In this document: in pieces, positions 1-10,022 of the stretch | Numbering within the stretch: the stretch's first letter is position 1 | Layout of the letters: every line of letters begins with the position of its first letter | Assembly (NCBI GenBank): GCA_037447655.1 | Contig: JBBHKE010000872.1 | Span: forward strand, 1-17,852 | Reading direction: 5' to 3' | DNA: 17,852 nt | Source: Zygnema cylindricum | Lineage: Eukaryota > Streptophyta > Zygnematophyceae > Zygnematales > Zygnemataceae | Position numbers and translations under genes: made by a program | The notes under the pieces: generated by a model | What the model saw: only the letters and a program-made list of their open reading frames with translations | What the model was told of the DNA's origin: nothing | The model's database searches: none

Positions 1-1510
1 ACTCCCTCCGATGGCATTCGAGGGCTCGGTTGCCCCCTTGGTTCGGATACTTTCGTGACCCAATTTCTTCATGATGCTTTACAGACAAATTTAGCCCAAG
101 TGGAGAACCTTCCTCACCTTCCCGATCCTCAAGTTGCTTGTGCTATTTTAACCATGTGTTTTCCCCACCGTCCTTTTAACTTTACTCGTACTTCCCCTCC
201 CACCTCGACATTTGTCTCCTCTCTCTCGGCTTTTGACGATCGCTTCATGGACGTCCTCCACACTCTGATAGGTCTTGGGGCATTTGATGGCGAGTCGGGG
301 CCATCGGCCCGCATTCAGGCATCTATCCTTATCTCTATTGGGGGGTTGGGTCTATTATCGATTGCTCGTATTGCTTCTCCTGCCTATGGGAAGTTGGTGT
401 CTTATTGCCTCTACTCTTGTTTCCCGTTTCTTAGCTGGGGACACCCCCGTTTTAGCTAATGTTATCCCTCGGGTTTCAAACATAGTGTTTGCCTTCCAGC
501 AAGCTCTATTGGACGCGTCACGTTCTCTTCCTCCCCGTGCCCTAGTGGATGTGCCAATTTTCTCCACCTTTGATACAAAAAATGTTGAGCGGGTCCAAGA
601 ATCTATTTCCGGTCAGGTTGTCGCCGCCATTAAATCTGAGTTTCTCAAAGCGCTTCCCTCCGATTCTTTGCGTGCCCGTCTTTTTTATTGTGGTGGACCT
701 GGTTTTGGGTCTTGGCTTTTCGCCACACCTATTTTGTCCACTCTCTGATTTTCACTTGCTCAATTCACCACCGCCCTCCGATTTTGCCTTGGCCTCCCCC
801 ATCCACTTTTACTTGGCTCTTTTGTTTGTGCATGTGGACGTGTCTCGGATCCCGATGGTGTCCATTTGCTTCGTTGCACCCATGGGGGAGATTTGATCCA
901 GGCGCACGACAATATTCGCGACACTGTTGCAACTATCTCTTCGGAAGGGGGCTTTTTTGTGCGTCGAGAGGTTGTTTATATTATTCCCTCGCGTCGGATC
1001 AATGTTGTTTTGCTTGATTGTGCATGTCGCATCTTCGGTAATATTGTTCTGGCGAACCCTACTTCAGCTTTTCAACTACAGTTGTTGGTCAGGTGGCTCG
1101 ACATGTTGGGGTGGCAGCTCGTGATGTGGCTAAGGCCAAGGAGAGTGATTATGCACATCGGGACCCTATGGATGACTTTATTCTGATGGCGGTCGAGATC
1201 TTTGGTTGTTTGGGTATTGCACTGGAAGAGTTTCTCCGTACTTGTGCTCGACGTGCTTTCGAGCGCCGAGGACCTAAGAGCCCTCCTCCTTCAGTCCTTA
1301 CTTCTTTTATCGTCAACGCTTATCGGTGGCTTTACTGTGAGTGCACGTTTCTATTATCAGCCCTCCTCTTTCAGTCCTTACTTCTTTTATTGTCAACGCT
1401 TATCGGTGGCTTTACTGCGAGTGCAAGCTTCTATTATCCTCCGATTGGCTGTTGGGGTTATGGATCGTCACCGTGTTTCAGAACTCCCTCAACGTGCTCC
1501 CCCAGGCTAG
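1..1510 (+). pseudogene. Broken 3' part of a LINE-like (non-LTR) reverse-transcriptase ORF with C-terminal zinc-knuckle/nuclease region
   Basis: In an intact element this polyprotein would copy element RNA into DNA at the insertion site. The reverse-transcriptase core lies upstream of the window; the reading frame is open across the left edge. Seen here in order: a segment with GIRGLGCPLGS and DPQ (about 13-140); GGLGL (about 340-357), typical of the region after the RT core in such elements; GSWLFATP (about 700-727); a CxC-x9-H-x3-C zinc-knuckle-like motif (codons at 827, 833, 863, 875) followed by HDNIRD (905-922); then RREV, RRINVVL and NIVLANP (about 960-1065), which look like an R2-type PD-(D/E)XK nuclease; and a basic tail ending at a stop at 1508-1510. 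The path uses frame 1, then frame 2 (from about 380), then frame 1 (from about 1070), with further shifts around 1300 and in an 80-bp duplication. In-frame stops sit at 746-748 and 1337-1339. Family assignment is from remembered motif patterns; superfamily is unsure. Confidence 0.8.
1279..1438 (+). repeat. 80-bp tandem duplication inside the retroelement relic
   Basis: Two head-to-tail copies, 1279-1358 and 1359-1438, differ at five positions (1289/1369, 1311/1391, 1338/1418, 1346/1426, 1348/1428). Four of the five are C/T differences, and two of those (1311/1391 and 1338/1418) are CG versus TG. Eighty is not a multiple of three, so the duplication alone breaks the reading frame. It duplicates the segment encoding FYRQRLSVALL near the C terminus. 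Confidence 0.95.
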
Positions 1511-1770
1511 GGGGACTTACGTGGTTGCTTTTCGTAGAAATTTAATTGATTTGAGGTTAGGGTTGTAGTTTTGGTTTTGTGAGTTCTCGTGCTTTTCATT
1601 TTGAGTTTGGGGGGTTTTATTTTCCTTGTTGATTGTTTCCTTTTTTTTTGTGTTCCCATTGCTCTATTTGTTTTTTATTGTAGTTTTCCAATTTTAACAA
1701 TGCCAACCATTTTGTACCCTCGGACTTAGATGGGTTACCATCGTGCTTTTTAATTTATTTAACCACACTT
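1511..1770 (+). other. Probable 3' untranslated tail of the LINE-like element
   Basis: G/T-rich sequence directly after the last stop of the relic ORF. It has long T runs and ends with ATGGGTTACCATCGTGC followed by TTTTTAATTTATTTAA, after which the composition becomes uniformly AT-rich. A short 3' UTR ending in a T/A-rich tail is usual for LINE-like elements. The exact 3' end is not fixed, because no target-site duplication can be tested without the 5' end. Confidence 0.45.
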
Positions 1771-2079
1771 CATCTAAAAAGAGACAAAACTTAAGATACC
1801 TTGCAGAGTATCCACACTCTTCTAATCTCAAAATCGAATAATTTGATTTATAAAATATTTTTGAAGTTCCCTTTGTATAACATTAATACGATGTACGACA
1901 TTTGCGAATGGGAAGTTATTTAGAGTCACGTATTATATTTGAAATAATAATGATAATAAACTTTGTTAAGGCATAACAAATATATATTTATATACAAATG
2001 CATTTACAATTAATATGTGAAATGCACCTCTCAATAAAATAAACTAATTATACTTTAATTTGAAAAAAAAAATGTATTG

Positions 2080-2113
2080 ATATTGCACTAAATCGCATAT
2101 TGTACTAAATCGC
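2080..2113 (+). repeat. 17-bp tandem duplication
   Basis: Two adjacent copies, ATATTGCACTAAATCGC (2080-2096) and ATATTGTACTAAATCGC (2097-2113), with one C/T difference. Confidence 0.9.
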
Positions 2114-2181
2114 AAAAATCATCATTTTGTTAAAATTTAAGATACATATTTTCAATATTTTTTGACAAACTTAGTCAAACA

Positions 2182-2458
2182 ATGTTTGTTGTGAAAACAT
2201 AAAAATTTCATATGATACAAAATTAATCAAATTAAACCTTCAATTTGATATAAATTTTATTGGTTTATATATTAATGTTTGTAACACTATTAAATTAATT
2301 TATTTGATGTAAAATTTATCGAAATTTAATTATTATATTGTAGATAAGTTAATTTATGTTAAATGAAATAGATCGGTTTTTATTAAATTGTATATCATTT
2401 AACACCGAGAATTAAACAAAGATAATTTTTTTGTATTGTAAATCATTTAACACCCAAT
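2182..2458 (+). repeat. Copy 1 of a three-copy dispersed AT-rich repeat (partial)
   Basis: Shares an ordered set of landmarks with 5945-6374 and 7330-7908. These are AATTAATCAAATTAAA (also in copy 3), ATAAATTTTATTGGTT (also in copy 3), a TAGATAA.TTAATTT segment, and two boxes of the form ATCATTTAACACC at 2394-2406 and 2442-2454, 48 bases apart. The downstream part found in the other copies is not recognisable here. It is non-coding and its class is unknown. Confidence 0.7.
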
Positions 2459-2743
2459 CTTATTTTTTTAAACTTAGATTTTAAATTGTATATTTTTTTT
2501 TTAAGTTTTTTGTGTGATGTATAAATATATAATTTTTTTAAATAAAATAGTATAGTAAAAATGAGAGAGAATATTTAATTCGTGGTGGCAAATTAGTTTC
2601 GATTTACAACATTTAAAAATACAAAAAAAAAAATCATTTAAAAAATGTAAAATAAACAATAAAACTTAAAGAAAAAAATACATTTGAAAATTATAATATC
2701 TCTAATTTGGAATTATTTTAAATTATTTAAGAGATAAAATTTC

Positions 2744-2793
2744 GTTATATATGTATATATATATATATATTATTATTATTATTATTATTATAA
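2744..2793. repeat. (TA)n-(ATT)n compound microsatellite
   Basis: An alternating TA run passes directly into about seven ATT/TTA units. Confidence 0.95.
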
Positions 2794-2854
2794 CTTTTTC
2801 ATTTTATTATTGATTTTTTTTATTTTATTCGATTTTATTTGGAAAAAGAACATT

Positions 2855-3112
2855 TGTTCTTTTTTTTTTGTTTTTATAATAACGATGAGAAAAAAATTAA
2901 TATCATTTTTATGTTAATAAAAAAAAAACTAACAAAAACGTAAAATAAGACAAAAAAAAACCCAAATGGTTAAAAGAAATGTTTTATGTAAAAAAAATAA
3001 TAAACAGAAGAGAAAAAAAAATAAACAAACAAAAAAATTATTTTGATTCATGTTACAAAATTAATTTTAAATCAAAGCATTTAAAAAAAAAATCCATTAG
3101 AAAATATAAATA
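2855..3112 (+). repeat. Repeat X, copy 1 (A-rich)
   Basis: Matches 3955-4215 in order: a T run then TTTTTATAATAACG; ATATCATTTTTATGTTAA; an A-rich stretch; AAACAAACAAAAAA followed by TTATTTTGATT; and ATTAATTTTAAATCAAAGCATTTAA. The unique words outside the A runs (TATCATTTTTATGTTAA and AATTAATTTTA) make chance similarity unlikely. The match is still partly low-complexity. Confidence 0.6.
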
Positions 3113-3178
3113 AAAAAATATATATAAATTAATTTTAGCATTTTATTATATTTTTTTTGTCATTTGTTTATTAAGTAA

Positions 3179-3400
3179 CGCATTTTACAGTGATCGACGC
3201 AAACTCTACGTTGATTTTCAACCTTATAAAAGTAAAAGTGGCATTACTAAATTCATTATTAAATTCTTTTTGCTCAATTTTTCTCTATCTCACCAAACAC
3301 TACAATAATAAAGGTGGCGTTACCAAATTCACTACTAATTTTTTTTGTTTAAATTCTTTTTTATTTTGCTAAAACTTTACTGCTAACATTTTTTTTTTTA
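3179..3400 (+). repeat. Repeat Y, copy 1, with internal duplication
   Basis: Starts CGCATTTT, then TGATC, AAACTCTACGTT and CCTATAAA-like words shared with copy 2 (3721-3870). A GTGGC(A/G)TTACTAAATTC-type word occurs twice inside (3238-3254 and 3314-3330, 76 bases apart). A third version, GCGGCGTTACCAAATTC, begins copy-2 position 3781. No coding capacity is credible. Confidence 0.7.
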
Positions 3401-3599
3401 ATTTATTGATATTAAAATAACGTTATATATATAAAAAAAAACCTCTCTCTTTCATTAAAATATTACCATTAATATTATTTTTTGTTTTTTTATTTTTATT
3501 TATTTGATTATTCATATTAACGTAACGTTACTAAAAAAATAAAAAATAAATCAATGTATAAATAAATTGCGCACTGAAAATATAAAGTAATTTGCATGC

Positions 3600-3637
3600 A
3601 AAGTTTTTCGTTTGATTTAAAGTTTTTCTTTTGATTT
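3600..3637 (+). repeat. 19-bp tandem duplication
   Basis: AAAGTTTTTCGTTTGATTT (3600-3618) is followed directly by AAAGTTTTTCTTTTGATTT (3619-3637); one difference. Confidence 0.9.
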
Positions 3638-3719
3638 TTTTTTTTTTTTGTTAGATTCATTTATTTTTATTTTGTTAAATTTTTTTTCTTTTATCTTGTT
3701 TTTTATATGTTTTTTAAAT

Positions 3720-3870
3720 GGCGCATTTTGCATTGATCAGCACAAACTCTACGTTCACTCATAACCCTATAAATGTAAAAGCGGCGTTACCAAATTCACT
3801 ATTAAAATCTTTTTGTTTAACTTTTTTTTAACTCGCTAAGACATTGCTATCAAGATTTTTTTTTTTTTTA
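3720..3870 (+). repeat. Repeat Y, copy 2
   Basis: Direct-oriented partner of 3179-3400. It shares GCGCATTTT, TGATC, CACAAACTCTACGTT, CCCTATAAA.GTAAAAG and GGCGTTACCAAATTCACT. The last word is exact over 18 bases with copy 1. Copy 2 lacks the internal duplication. Confidence 0.7.
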
Positions 3871-3954
3871 ATATTAAGATAGTTTTAATTTTTATGCTGC
3901 AGAAAAAAAATATTTTCAAAAAAAAAATTAAGAGTTATAAATGTTAATAGTATT

Positions 3955-4215
3955 CCTTCGTTTTTATAGTAACGTTGAACAAAAAAAAAAAATATCATTT
4001 TTATGTTAACAGTAGAAAAATATTCACAAAAGAGTATAATAAGAAAAAAAAAATAATAGTTAAAATTAAAAAAATATTTTTTTGATGAAAAAAATAGTAA
4101 AGTAAAAATAAGAGACAAAAAAAAACAAACAAACAAAAAAGTTATTTTGATTTATCATACGAAATTAATTTTAATTCAAAACATTTAAGAAAAAAAATTA
4201 TATATATTAAAAAAA
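3955..4215 (+). repeat. Repeat X, copy 2 (A-rich)
   Basis: Direct-oriented partner of 2855-3112, starting TTTTTATAGTAACG and ending AATTAATTTTAATTCAAAACATTTAA. The order of the four blocks here is X-Y-Y-X, so a single tandem duplication does not explain them. Confidence 0.6.
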
Positions 4216-5069
4216 AATAAAAAAGTACAAAAAAAAAAAAAATCATTCAAAGATTATAAATTAAAAACATATTTAAAAAAAAATACGTTCTTGAATTATA
4301 AATGAAATACATATCTCAAAAAAATAGACATCATAAATTAAAAGCAATAAAATACATATAAAATTAATTTAAATTTTCTTTTCTATTTTGTTCTCTTATT
4401 TTTTTTTATTTTAAAGTGTATTTTTAAAAAAAAAAAAAATTTTTCATTTTCTTTCATTTTTTTGTATATTTACGTTTTCTGCAAAAAAAATAAATATTAT
4501 TTATTATGTAGGTTTAAAAAAAAAACTTTACTAATTTATCCCGCAAACCTTTACACACTTTCTAATTATTTTTTTATTATAATGTTTCAAAAAACAAAAA
4601 ATTCTTTTTTATTACATTTTTAGGATGATTATTATAATTATTATTATTATTCCTACAAAAACAAAATTAACATTTAAAAAGTATAAAAAAACAAAAAAAA
4701 ACCAAAATAAAAAAAAACATAAAAATCAAAAAAGAAACAAACAAAAAAACAAAAAAAAACATAAATATTTTAATGATTTTAAATATATATGTATTTTGTT
4801 TTTTATTATGTATTTAAAACTAATAAATACTAACTCTGTGTTTTTTATTATTTTTTATGTGTAAGTTTAAAATTATAAAAAATGATTTATGATTTTTCAA
4901 ACTAAAAGTAGACAATTGAAAATCGGATAAGTATGAACGAATAAAAGATATTTAAATGACGATTTTTTTTTTAATGCACGAAAAGATTTGTTATCATTGT
5001 GGACATAGATTAAAACTCAACGGTATAAAAAATGTTTTAAGTGGCCAAAAAATTATTCAATGTACTGTC

Positions 5070-5140
5070 TTAGACATAACTAAAAGAACATGTGTTTTAG
5101 ACATAACTAAAAGAACATGTAGCTGAATTAACATGTAGCT
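5070..5140 (+). repeat. 24-bp direct repeat with trailing 10-bp repeat
   Basis: The 24-base word starting TTAGACATAACTAAAAG occurs exactly at 5070-5093 and 5097-5120. ACATGTAGCT then occurs at 5115-5124 and 5131-5140. The stepwise duplication suggests slippage or repair. Confidence 0.95.
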
Positions 5141-5204
5141 CTTTTTTGATTTAATGTCTTTTTCTTGAAGATGTAATTCTGTCATATTATTTTTTAGGTA
5201 ATGT

Positions 5205-5545
5205 ACTTCTCTGTACTTATGTTGTGTTGTGCCATTTTTCTCTTTCTCTTTTTTTCCTTTCTATTTCTATTTTATATCTCTCTCTCTCTCTTAAATTTTT
5301 TTTGTCTTTTTTTTTTCTCTTTTCTGTTAATCATTTTTCTCTATCTTTTTTTTTTTTTTAAATTGTTATTATCATGGCCCTCCTTTTTAACGCTCTCCTC
5401 TTCACTTCCATTTTTTTTAATCCATTTCTTCTTCTTCGAGCCTTCATTCATTTTTTATCTTTTTTTTCCTTTTGAACATTTCTTTTTTTTAATTATATAT
5501 CACGCTCATTAATGTTTTTCCCTCTCTCTCTAGAAAATTTTATCG
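5205..5545. repeat. Pyrimidine-rich tract
   Basis: About 340 bases of almost continuous T with CTCT/TCTT interruptions. The open frame across it encodes only Phe/Leu/Ser low-complexity sequence, so it is not called as a gene. Confidence 0.8.
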
Positions 5546-5652
5546 TTTTTTTTTATCGATAAGATATCACGTGTTATTATTATGTTTTGTTAAATGTTAC
5601 TTTATTATTTTTACTCAAACAAATATTACATCATATTTTAAAAAATATAACC

Positions 5653-5740
5653 ATAAATAGATTATCTAATGAGGTTTATCCCATAATAAAAAACACCACA
5701 TCGATAAATAGATTATTTTATAAACACATCCCATGATAAA
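5653..5740 (+). repeat. Approximately 37-bp direct repeat
   Basis: ATAAATAGATTAT at 5653 and 5704, each followed about 15 bases later by CCCAT(A/G)ATAAA. The copies are 51 bases apart. Confidence 0.8.
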
Positions 5741-5746
5741 ATAGTG

Positions 5747-5803
5747 ATGTCAATATTATTCTAAAAAATATTTTTTTTGTCAATGTCAATATTATTCTAA
5801 AAA
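5747..5803 (+). repeat. 21-bp direct repeat
   Basis: The 21-base word ATGTCAATATTATTCTAAAA plus A occurs exactly at 5747-5767 and 5783-5803, 36 bases apart. Confidence 0.95.
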
Positions 5804-5866
5804 CATTATTTTGTTAAAACATAAAAGAGTTTTAATTATTTTTTTCTCTTTTTACTCTTTCTCTCT

Positions 5867-5870
<4 letters not shown>

Positions 5871-5925
<55 letters not shown>
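5871..5925. repeat. (TC)20-(TA)7 microsatellite
   Basis: Forty bases of perfect TC (5871-5910) pass directly into alternating TA (5911-5925). The sequence just upstream is also CT-rich. Confidence 0.97.
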
Positions 5926-5944
5926 TTTCATAAAAATGAATTAA

Positions 5945-6374
5945 ACAATGTTTTTTATGGAAATATAAAAATTTTATTTAAACTTATAGATAATATCAAA
6001 ATTTAAATTAAATTTTAAATTTTATTAATTAATAAATCATTTATTTAATAGTATTAGTTGATAATACATTTTTACATTATAGATAAATTAGTTTAAATTA
6101 TTATATATTGATAATTTATCACCCATTATTTATTAAAGTTCATTTTTTATATTGTAGATTATTTAACACCCAATTTTTTATTTTTTTGTAAATAAGTTTC
6201 ATGTGAGACAAATAATCTTTGTAATACCAATAATGATTAAAAATATTAAATTTCAGAATTATTGAAAGGGAGAACAAAATTAAAAAAAAAATAAATAAAA
6301 AATCAATATAAAATAAGTTCGGAGAAAAGCTGAGTAGGTCCAGTTAAAAAAGTGAAATCAGATAACTAAATGTT
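5945..6374 (+). repeat. Copy 2 of the three-copy dispersed AT-rich repeat
   Basis: Contains the paired boxes at 6111-6123 (degenerate) and 6158-6170 (ATTATTTAACACC), 47 bases apart, with ATTAAAGTTCATTTTTTATATTG between them. Its downstream half (6187-6374) also aligns with 7733-7908 through GTAATACCAATAATG, AAATATTAAATTTC, TTGAAAGGGAGAACAAAAT and GTGAAATCAGATAACTA. The element class is unknown; no terminal repeats were recognised. Confidence 0.75.
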
Positions 6375-7163
6375 AAAAAAAAAAAAAAAATTTTAATTTA
6401 ATTTAAAAAATTATTATAATAATAATAACTTTATATCATAATTTCATTTTTTTTTTTATAATTTTCAAAAATCTTCAAATTATATATATATAATTTTTTT
6501 TTAAATTATATTAAAAAATCATAAAAATATCTTTAAACATTTTTTTTTTATTTTTATATTTTTTATTTTAGTTTTTTTTCATTTTAGCCTTTATTCTATT
6601 ATGCCTTTTTTTTTTACCTTTTTTTTATCTTTTTTAATGCACTTCTTGTTTAGTTTGAGATTTTATGTGTTGCAACACTTCAACATGAGTAACTTATCGA
6701 AAATAACTTACATCCATTATATAGGTTTTCTTTCTTGGCACTCTTACAATTTTCTATAGTTTTCTCTTTCATTTATTCTCTATTGTTTCTCCTTCTTTTC
6801 AGACTTTAACCCAAATTTCGTAAACAAAATTAAACACGTTTTTAATGTGTTAGGTGTTAAATCTATTTTACAGTTAATATTAATTAAACACGTTATGTAG
6901 AAAGTTTTCGTTGTTTTGTAGTTTTTAGCAATTTTATTCACCGTCTCTATTGTGTTCTCTACCGTCTTCGACTACACTTCTGTACGAACCTATATCTTAG
7001 AATTGGGCTTTTGACCTTAATCTTAATGTTTTAAGAGGCTTATGAATTTGAGTTCTTTTTGTCTTCGACTATACTCTTGTATGTTTATAGTTTTGTGGGT
7101 TTTTTTTTTTTTTGTCATTTTTTGTTATTTTTAATAATTTTTTATTCTTTTTTTTTTCATATT

Positions 7164-7164
<1 letters not shown>

Positions 7165-7203
<39 letters not shown>
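7165..7203. repeat. 39-nt uninterrupted poly-T
   Basis: Thirty-nine consecutive T residues inside a wider T-rich stretch (7091-7309). It could be the poly-A tail of a minus-strand retroposed sequence or simple slippage. No source transcript is recognisable upstream on the minus strand. Confidence 0.97.
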
Positions 7204-7205
<2 letters not shown>

Positions 7206-7329
7206 TGTGTTTTTATATGTATAAATGTAATATCATATGTTGTTTTTCTTTTTATTTTTTGATCATTCTTTTTTTTTTTATCTCTTTTCTTTTTTTTTTT
7301 TTTTAAATTTTCGATAAATGTAGTTAAAA

Positions 7330-7908
7330 AATGATTTTTGTAAATGTAGAAAAAAAAATTAAAAGAAAATTAATCAAATTAAAAATTTTAAATGATATAT
7401 AATTTGATGAAATTATAAATTTTATTGGTTAATATTTGTTTTATAACATTATTTATTCACTAATTTAATGTAAAATTAATTGATATTAAATTTTAGATAA
7501 ATTAATTTTAAAGTAAAAAGTTAACAAAACTTTGTATATTAGATGATTTAACACCGCTCCCGTTAAAGTTTATTTTTTACATTGTAGATCATTTAACACT
7601 AATTATATTTTTTTAAGTTTTAAAGTCAATTTCTTATATAATACATCATATGTATTTAAAATAAATTTTTAAGTTTTAAAATTTAAATAGTATTTATTTT
7701 CTAAATTTTTATGTGATATTTTTATTTTTATTTTTGTAAATAATAAAATTTTATAAGGAGACGATAACCCTCGTAACATCAATAATGGTTAGAAAATACT
7801 AAATTCTAAAGTTTTTGAAAGAGAAACGAAATCATGAAGTGAAAAAAATAGGTTAACAAAAAGTGGAAAGGTTTGGTTAAATAAAGTGGAAACGGACAAC
7901 TATGTAAT
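7330..7908 (+). repeat. Copy 3 of the three-copy dispersed AT-rich repeat (most complete)
   Basis: Contains AATTAATCAAATTAAA, ATAAATTTTATTGGTT, paired boxes ATGATTTAACACC (7543-7555) and ATCATTTAACACT (7588-7600), GTTAAAGTTTATTTTTTACATTGTAG between them, and the downstream half matching copy 2 (GTAACATCAATAATGG, AAATACTAAATTC, TTGAAAGAGAAACGAAAT, GTGGAAACGGACAACTA). It shares its upstream part best with copy 1 and its downstream part best with copy 2. Confidence 0.75.
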
Positions 7909-8130
7909 AATAAGAGAAAGATAATGATCAGATGTAAATCTACGAATGTTAAGAACTTTTACGTTTTTTGTTTTTTGGTTTTTTTCTCTAAGATTGTGAT
8001 ATTTAATTTTCTTTGTAAAAAATTAAGACTAAAATAAAAATGAAAGAAAAAAAATGTTATATTAAATAAAATGAGATTCATATGATTAAAAATAAATATT
8101 ATATTAAATAAAATTATATTTTTTATGATA

Positions 8131-8152
8131 TGTATATATATATATATATATA
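8131..8152. repeat. (TA)n microsatellite
   Basis: About ten consecutive TA units. Confidence 0.95.
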
Positions 8153-8515
8153 CTTTTTATTTTTTGTTTATTTTCATAACTCTATTTTGAAAAGGCTGCA
8201 TTTTTTTTTTTTAGAATCAATATAATTATAACAAATAATGCTATTAAAAAAGGATTTTGTGTTAATTATAATTCATAATTTTTTTAATTATTACTTATTT
8301 TTTTTTAACACAATTTGATGAAATATGTTTTATTTTTTGTTAAACATCAAAATAATTTAGAGTCGGTCTGATTTGAATTTGGCAGCGACAAAACTTCTAT
8401 AGGAAGAAACATCAAAATCTGACTTTTATTGAATTAAGCGTTGGAATGATTCTATCACATTATTAAAATTTAATTTGAACTTTGTGTATATATTATAAAA
8501 TCTATAAAATTACAA

Positions 8516-8583
8516 AATATGTATATGTATATATGTGTATCTGTATTGATATGTATATGTATATGTATATGTATATATATATT
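8516..8583. repeat. (ATGTAT)n-like microsatellite
   Basis: Imperfect GTATAT/ATGTAT hexamer run ending in (TA)n. The open frame over it encodes Met/Tyr/Ile repeats and is an artefact of the repeat. Confidence 0.9.
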
Positions 8584-8940
8584 AAAATTCTCATAAAAGG
8601 CAAAAAAGTTAGAAAATTAAAAAAATATATATATAAAAAAAAAAAATTATTGGCCCCAGTTTTAGTTTTATTTCTCGTTTATTAAAGTTATTTTTTAGAA
8701 AATAATGTTATTTTCTTTTAAATAATTTTATATTAAGTTTTTTTGTTAAATTTTTTATTTATTTTAATTTTGTTTTATAATTTTGTAGAAAAAGAAATGA
8801 AAACCTAATTTTCTAACATAAAAAAAATATTGAAAATACAACAAAATTTGACTGAGCATCGTATCAACCACATAACTTGGAAACCACGTGAAACCTTCAT
8901 AACTTTCATAATTCTAAACATCTAATATTTTTGTTTTTTC

Positions 8941-9210
8941 CCAACCATGAATGTATCCTATATCTTTTAGAGAAAAGTTTTTTTACAATTTAGCCAAAAT
9001 AAGGTTGTTGAATTCTTATTGAAAAAAATATATATAATAATAGCAAAATAATCAAATTAACCAAAAAAAAGCTATTCAATTCTCATTAAATACAACTCAT
9101 ATGTACAATATTTTGTTTTTGCTTAAACATTAATTTATCCATTATCTTTAGACAACGAGTATTTTATGATTTAGCTAAAATAAGGTTGTGGAATTTTCAT
9201 TGAATATAAA
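8941..9210 (+). repeat. Direct repeat, about 85 bp, copies about 181 bp apart
   Basis: 8941-9030 and 9125-9210 share the order TATCC, TATCTTT(T)AGA, ATTTAGC(C/T)AAAATAAGGTTGT(T/G)GAATT and ATTGAA. A weaker third partial version lies between them near 9060-9090. Confidence 0.75.
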
Positions 9211-9422
9211 CTAATCCATACGAAGACGTTATGTTATGAGGCTTTTCTTGCATTGCTAGCCATTTTCCAATCATTTTTTTAGCATGGCTATACAATCCAT
9301 GCAATACACATGATATAACTATCCACATTTAAAACTATTTTATTTTTATAACTTACATGAGTTATCTTTTACATTTTTCTCTAGGTACTAAAACATAAAA
9401 AAATAAAACATGACTATAAACA

Positions 9423-9457
9423 TAGCTATAACCATCACTGTCCGTAGCTATAACCAT
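9423..9457 (+). repeat. 13-bp direct repeat
   Basis: TAGCTATAACCAT at 9423-9435 and 9445-9457. Confidence 0.9.
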
Positions 9458-9684
9458 AACCATCCATTTTATTTTTTGTTATTGTTAAGGTTAAAAACTT
9501 CAAAGTTAGGCCTTTTTACTTAGATGGGATTTTTCCTTGTGTAATATAATATCATATTATATGTATACAAGATGCGTGTCATATATAGTCCATTGTAATA
9601 GTACAACACATACCAACATACGCTAAGACGAAACTTGTAACGGTGACGTTAAATTACAAATATTGAGAAGCCTCATTTTTCTAT

Positions 9685-9896
9685 CATAGTACGATTAAAA
9701 AAGAATTATAATTAAAGTATTGAATGTTACAACACTCGACGTTATTATTGTTAAAATATGATTTCTATTAGTGCGAAATTAAAATTAAGATTTTTTTGAC
9801 ATAGTATGATTAAAAAAGAATTATAATTAAAGTATTGAATGCTACAGCACCCGGCGTTATTATTGTTAAAATATTATTTTTTTTAGTGCGAAATTA
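9685..9896 (+). repeat. 97-bp direct duplication
   Basis: 9685-9781 and 9800-9896 match at 89 of 97 positions by eye, with 18 bases between them. Six of the eight differences are transitions, including TACGAT versus TATGAT. Neither copy codes for anything recognisable. Confidence 0.95.
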
Positions 9897-10022
9897 TGAG
9901 TAATAATATTAATTTAGCGCATGGAGACAAGGCAAATAGTACTCCTCGTCTTTAAACAGTGTTGTTAACAATAGTTTGTAATTTCTGTTTAGAAAAATTT
10001 GAGACCGAGATAGTGTCATCAA

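Noticed and set aside
3298-3310. CACTACAATAATA as the end of a CACTA (En/Spm) transposon
   Set aside because: The start word fits, but I found no inverse TATTATTGTAGTG partner and no 3-bp target duplication. The word also sits inside repeat Y's internal duplication.
4625-4864. 79-codon frame rich in Lys/Asn after an Ile run
   Set aside because: Entirely produced by ATT/TTA microsatellite and A-rich sequence; the codon pattern is simple sequence.
7059-7306. Two poly-Phe open frames resembling membrane segments
   Set aside because: They translate the 39-nt poly-T and flanking T runs; the hydrophobicity is an artefact.
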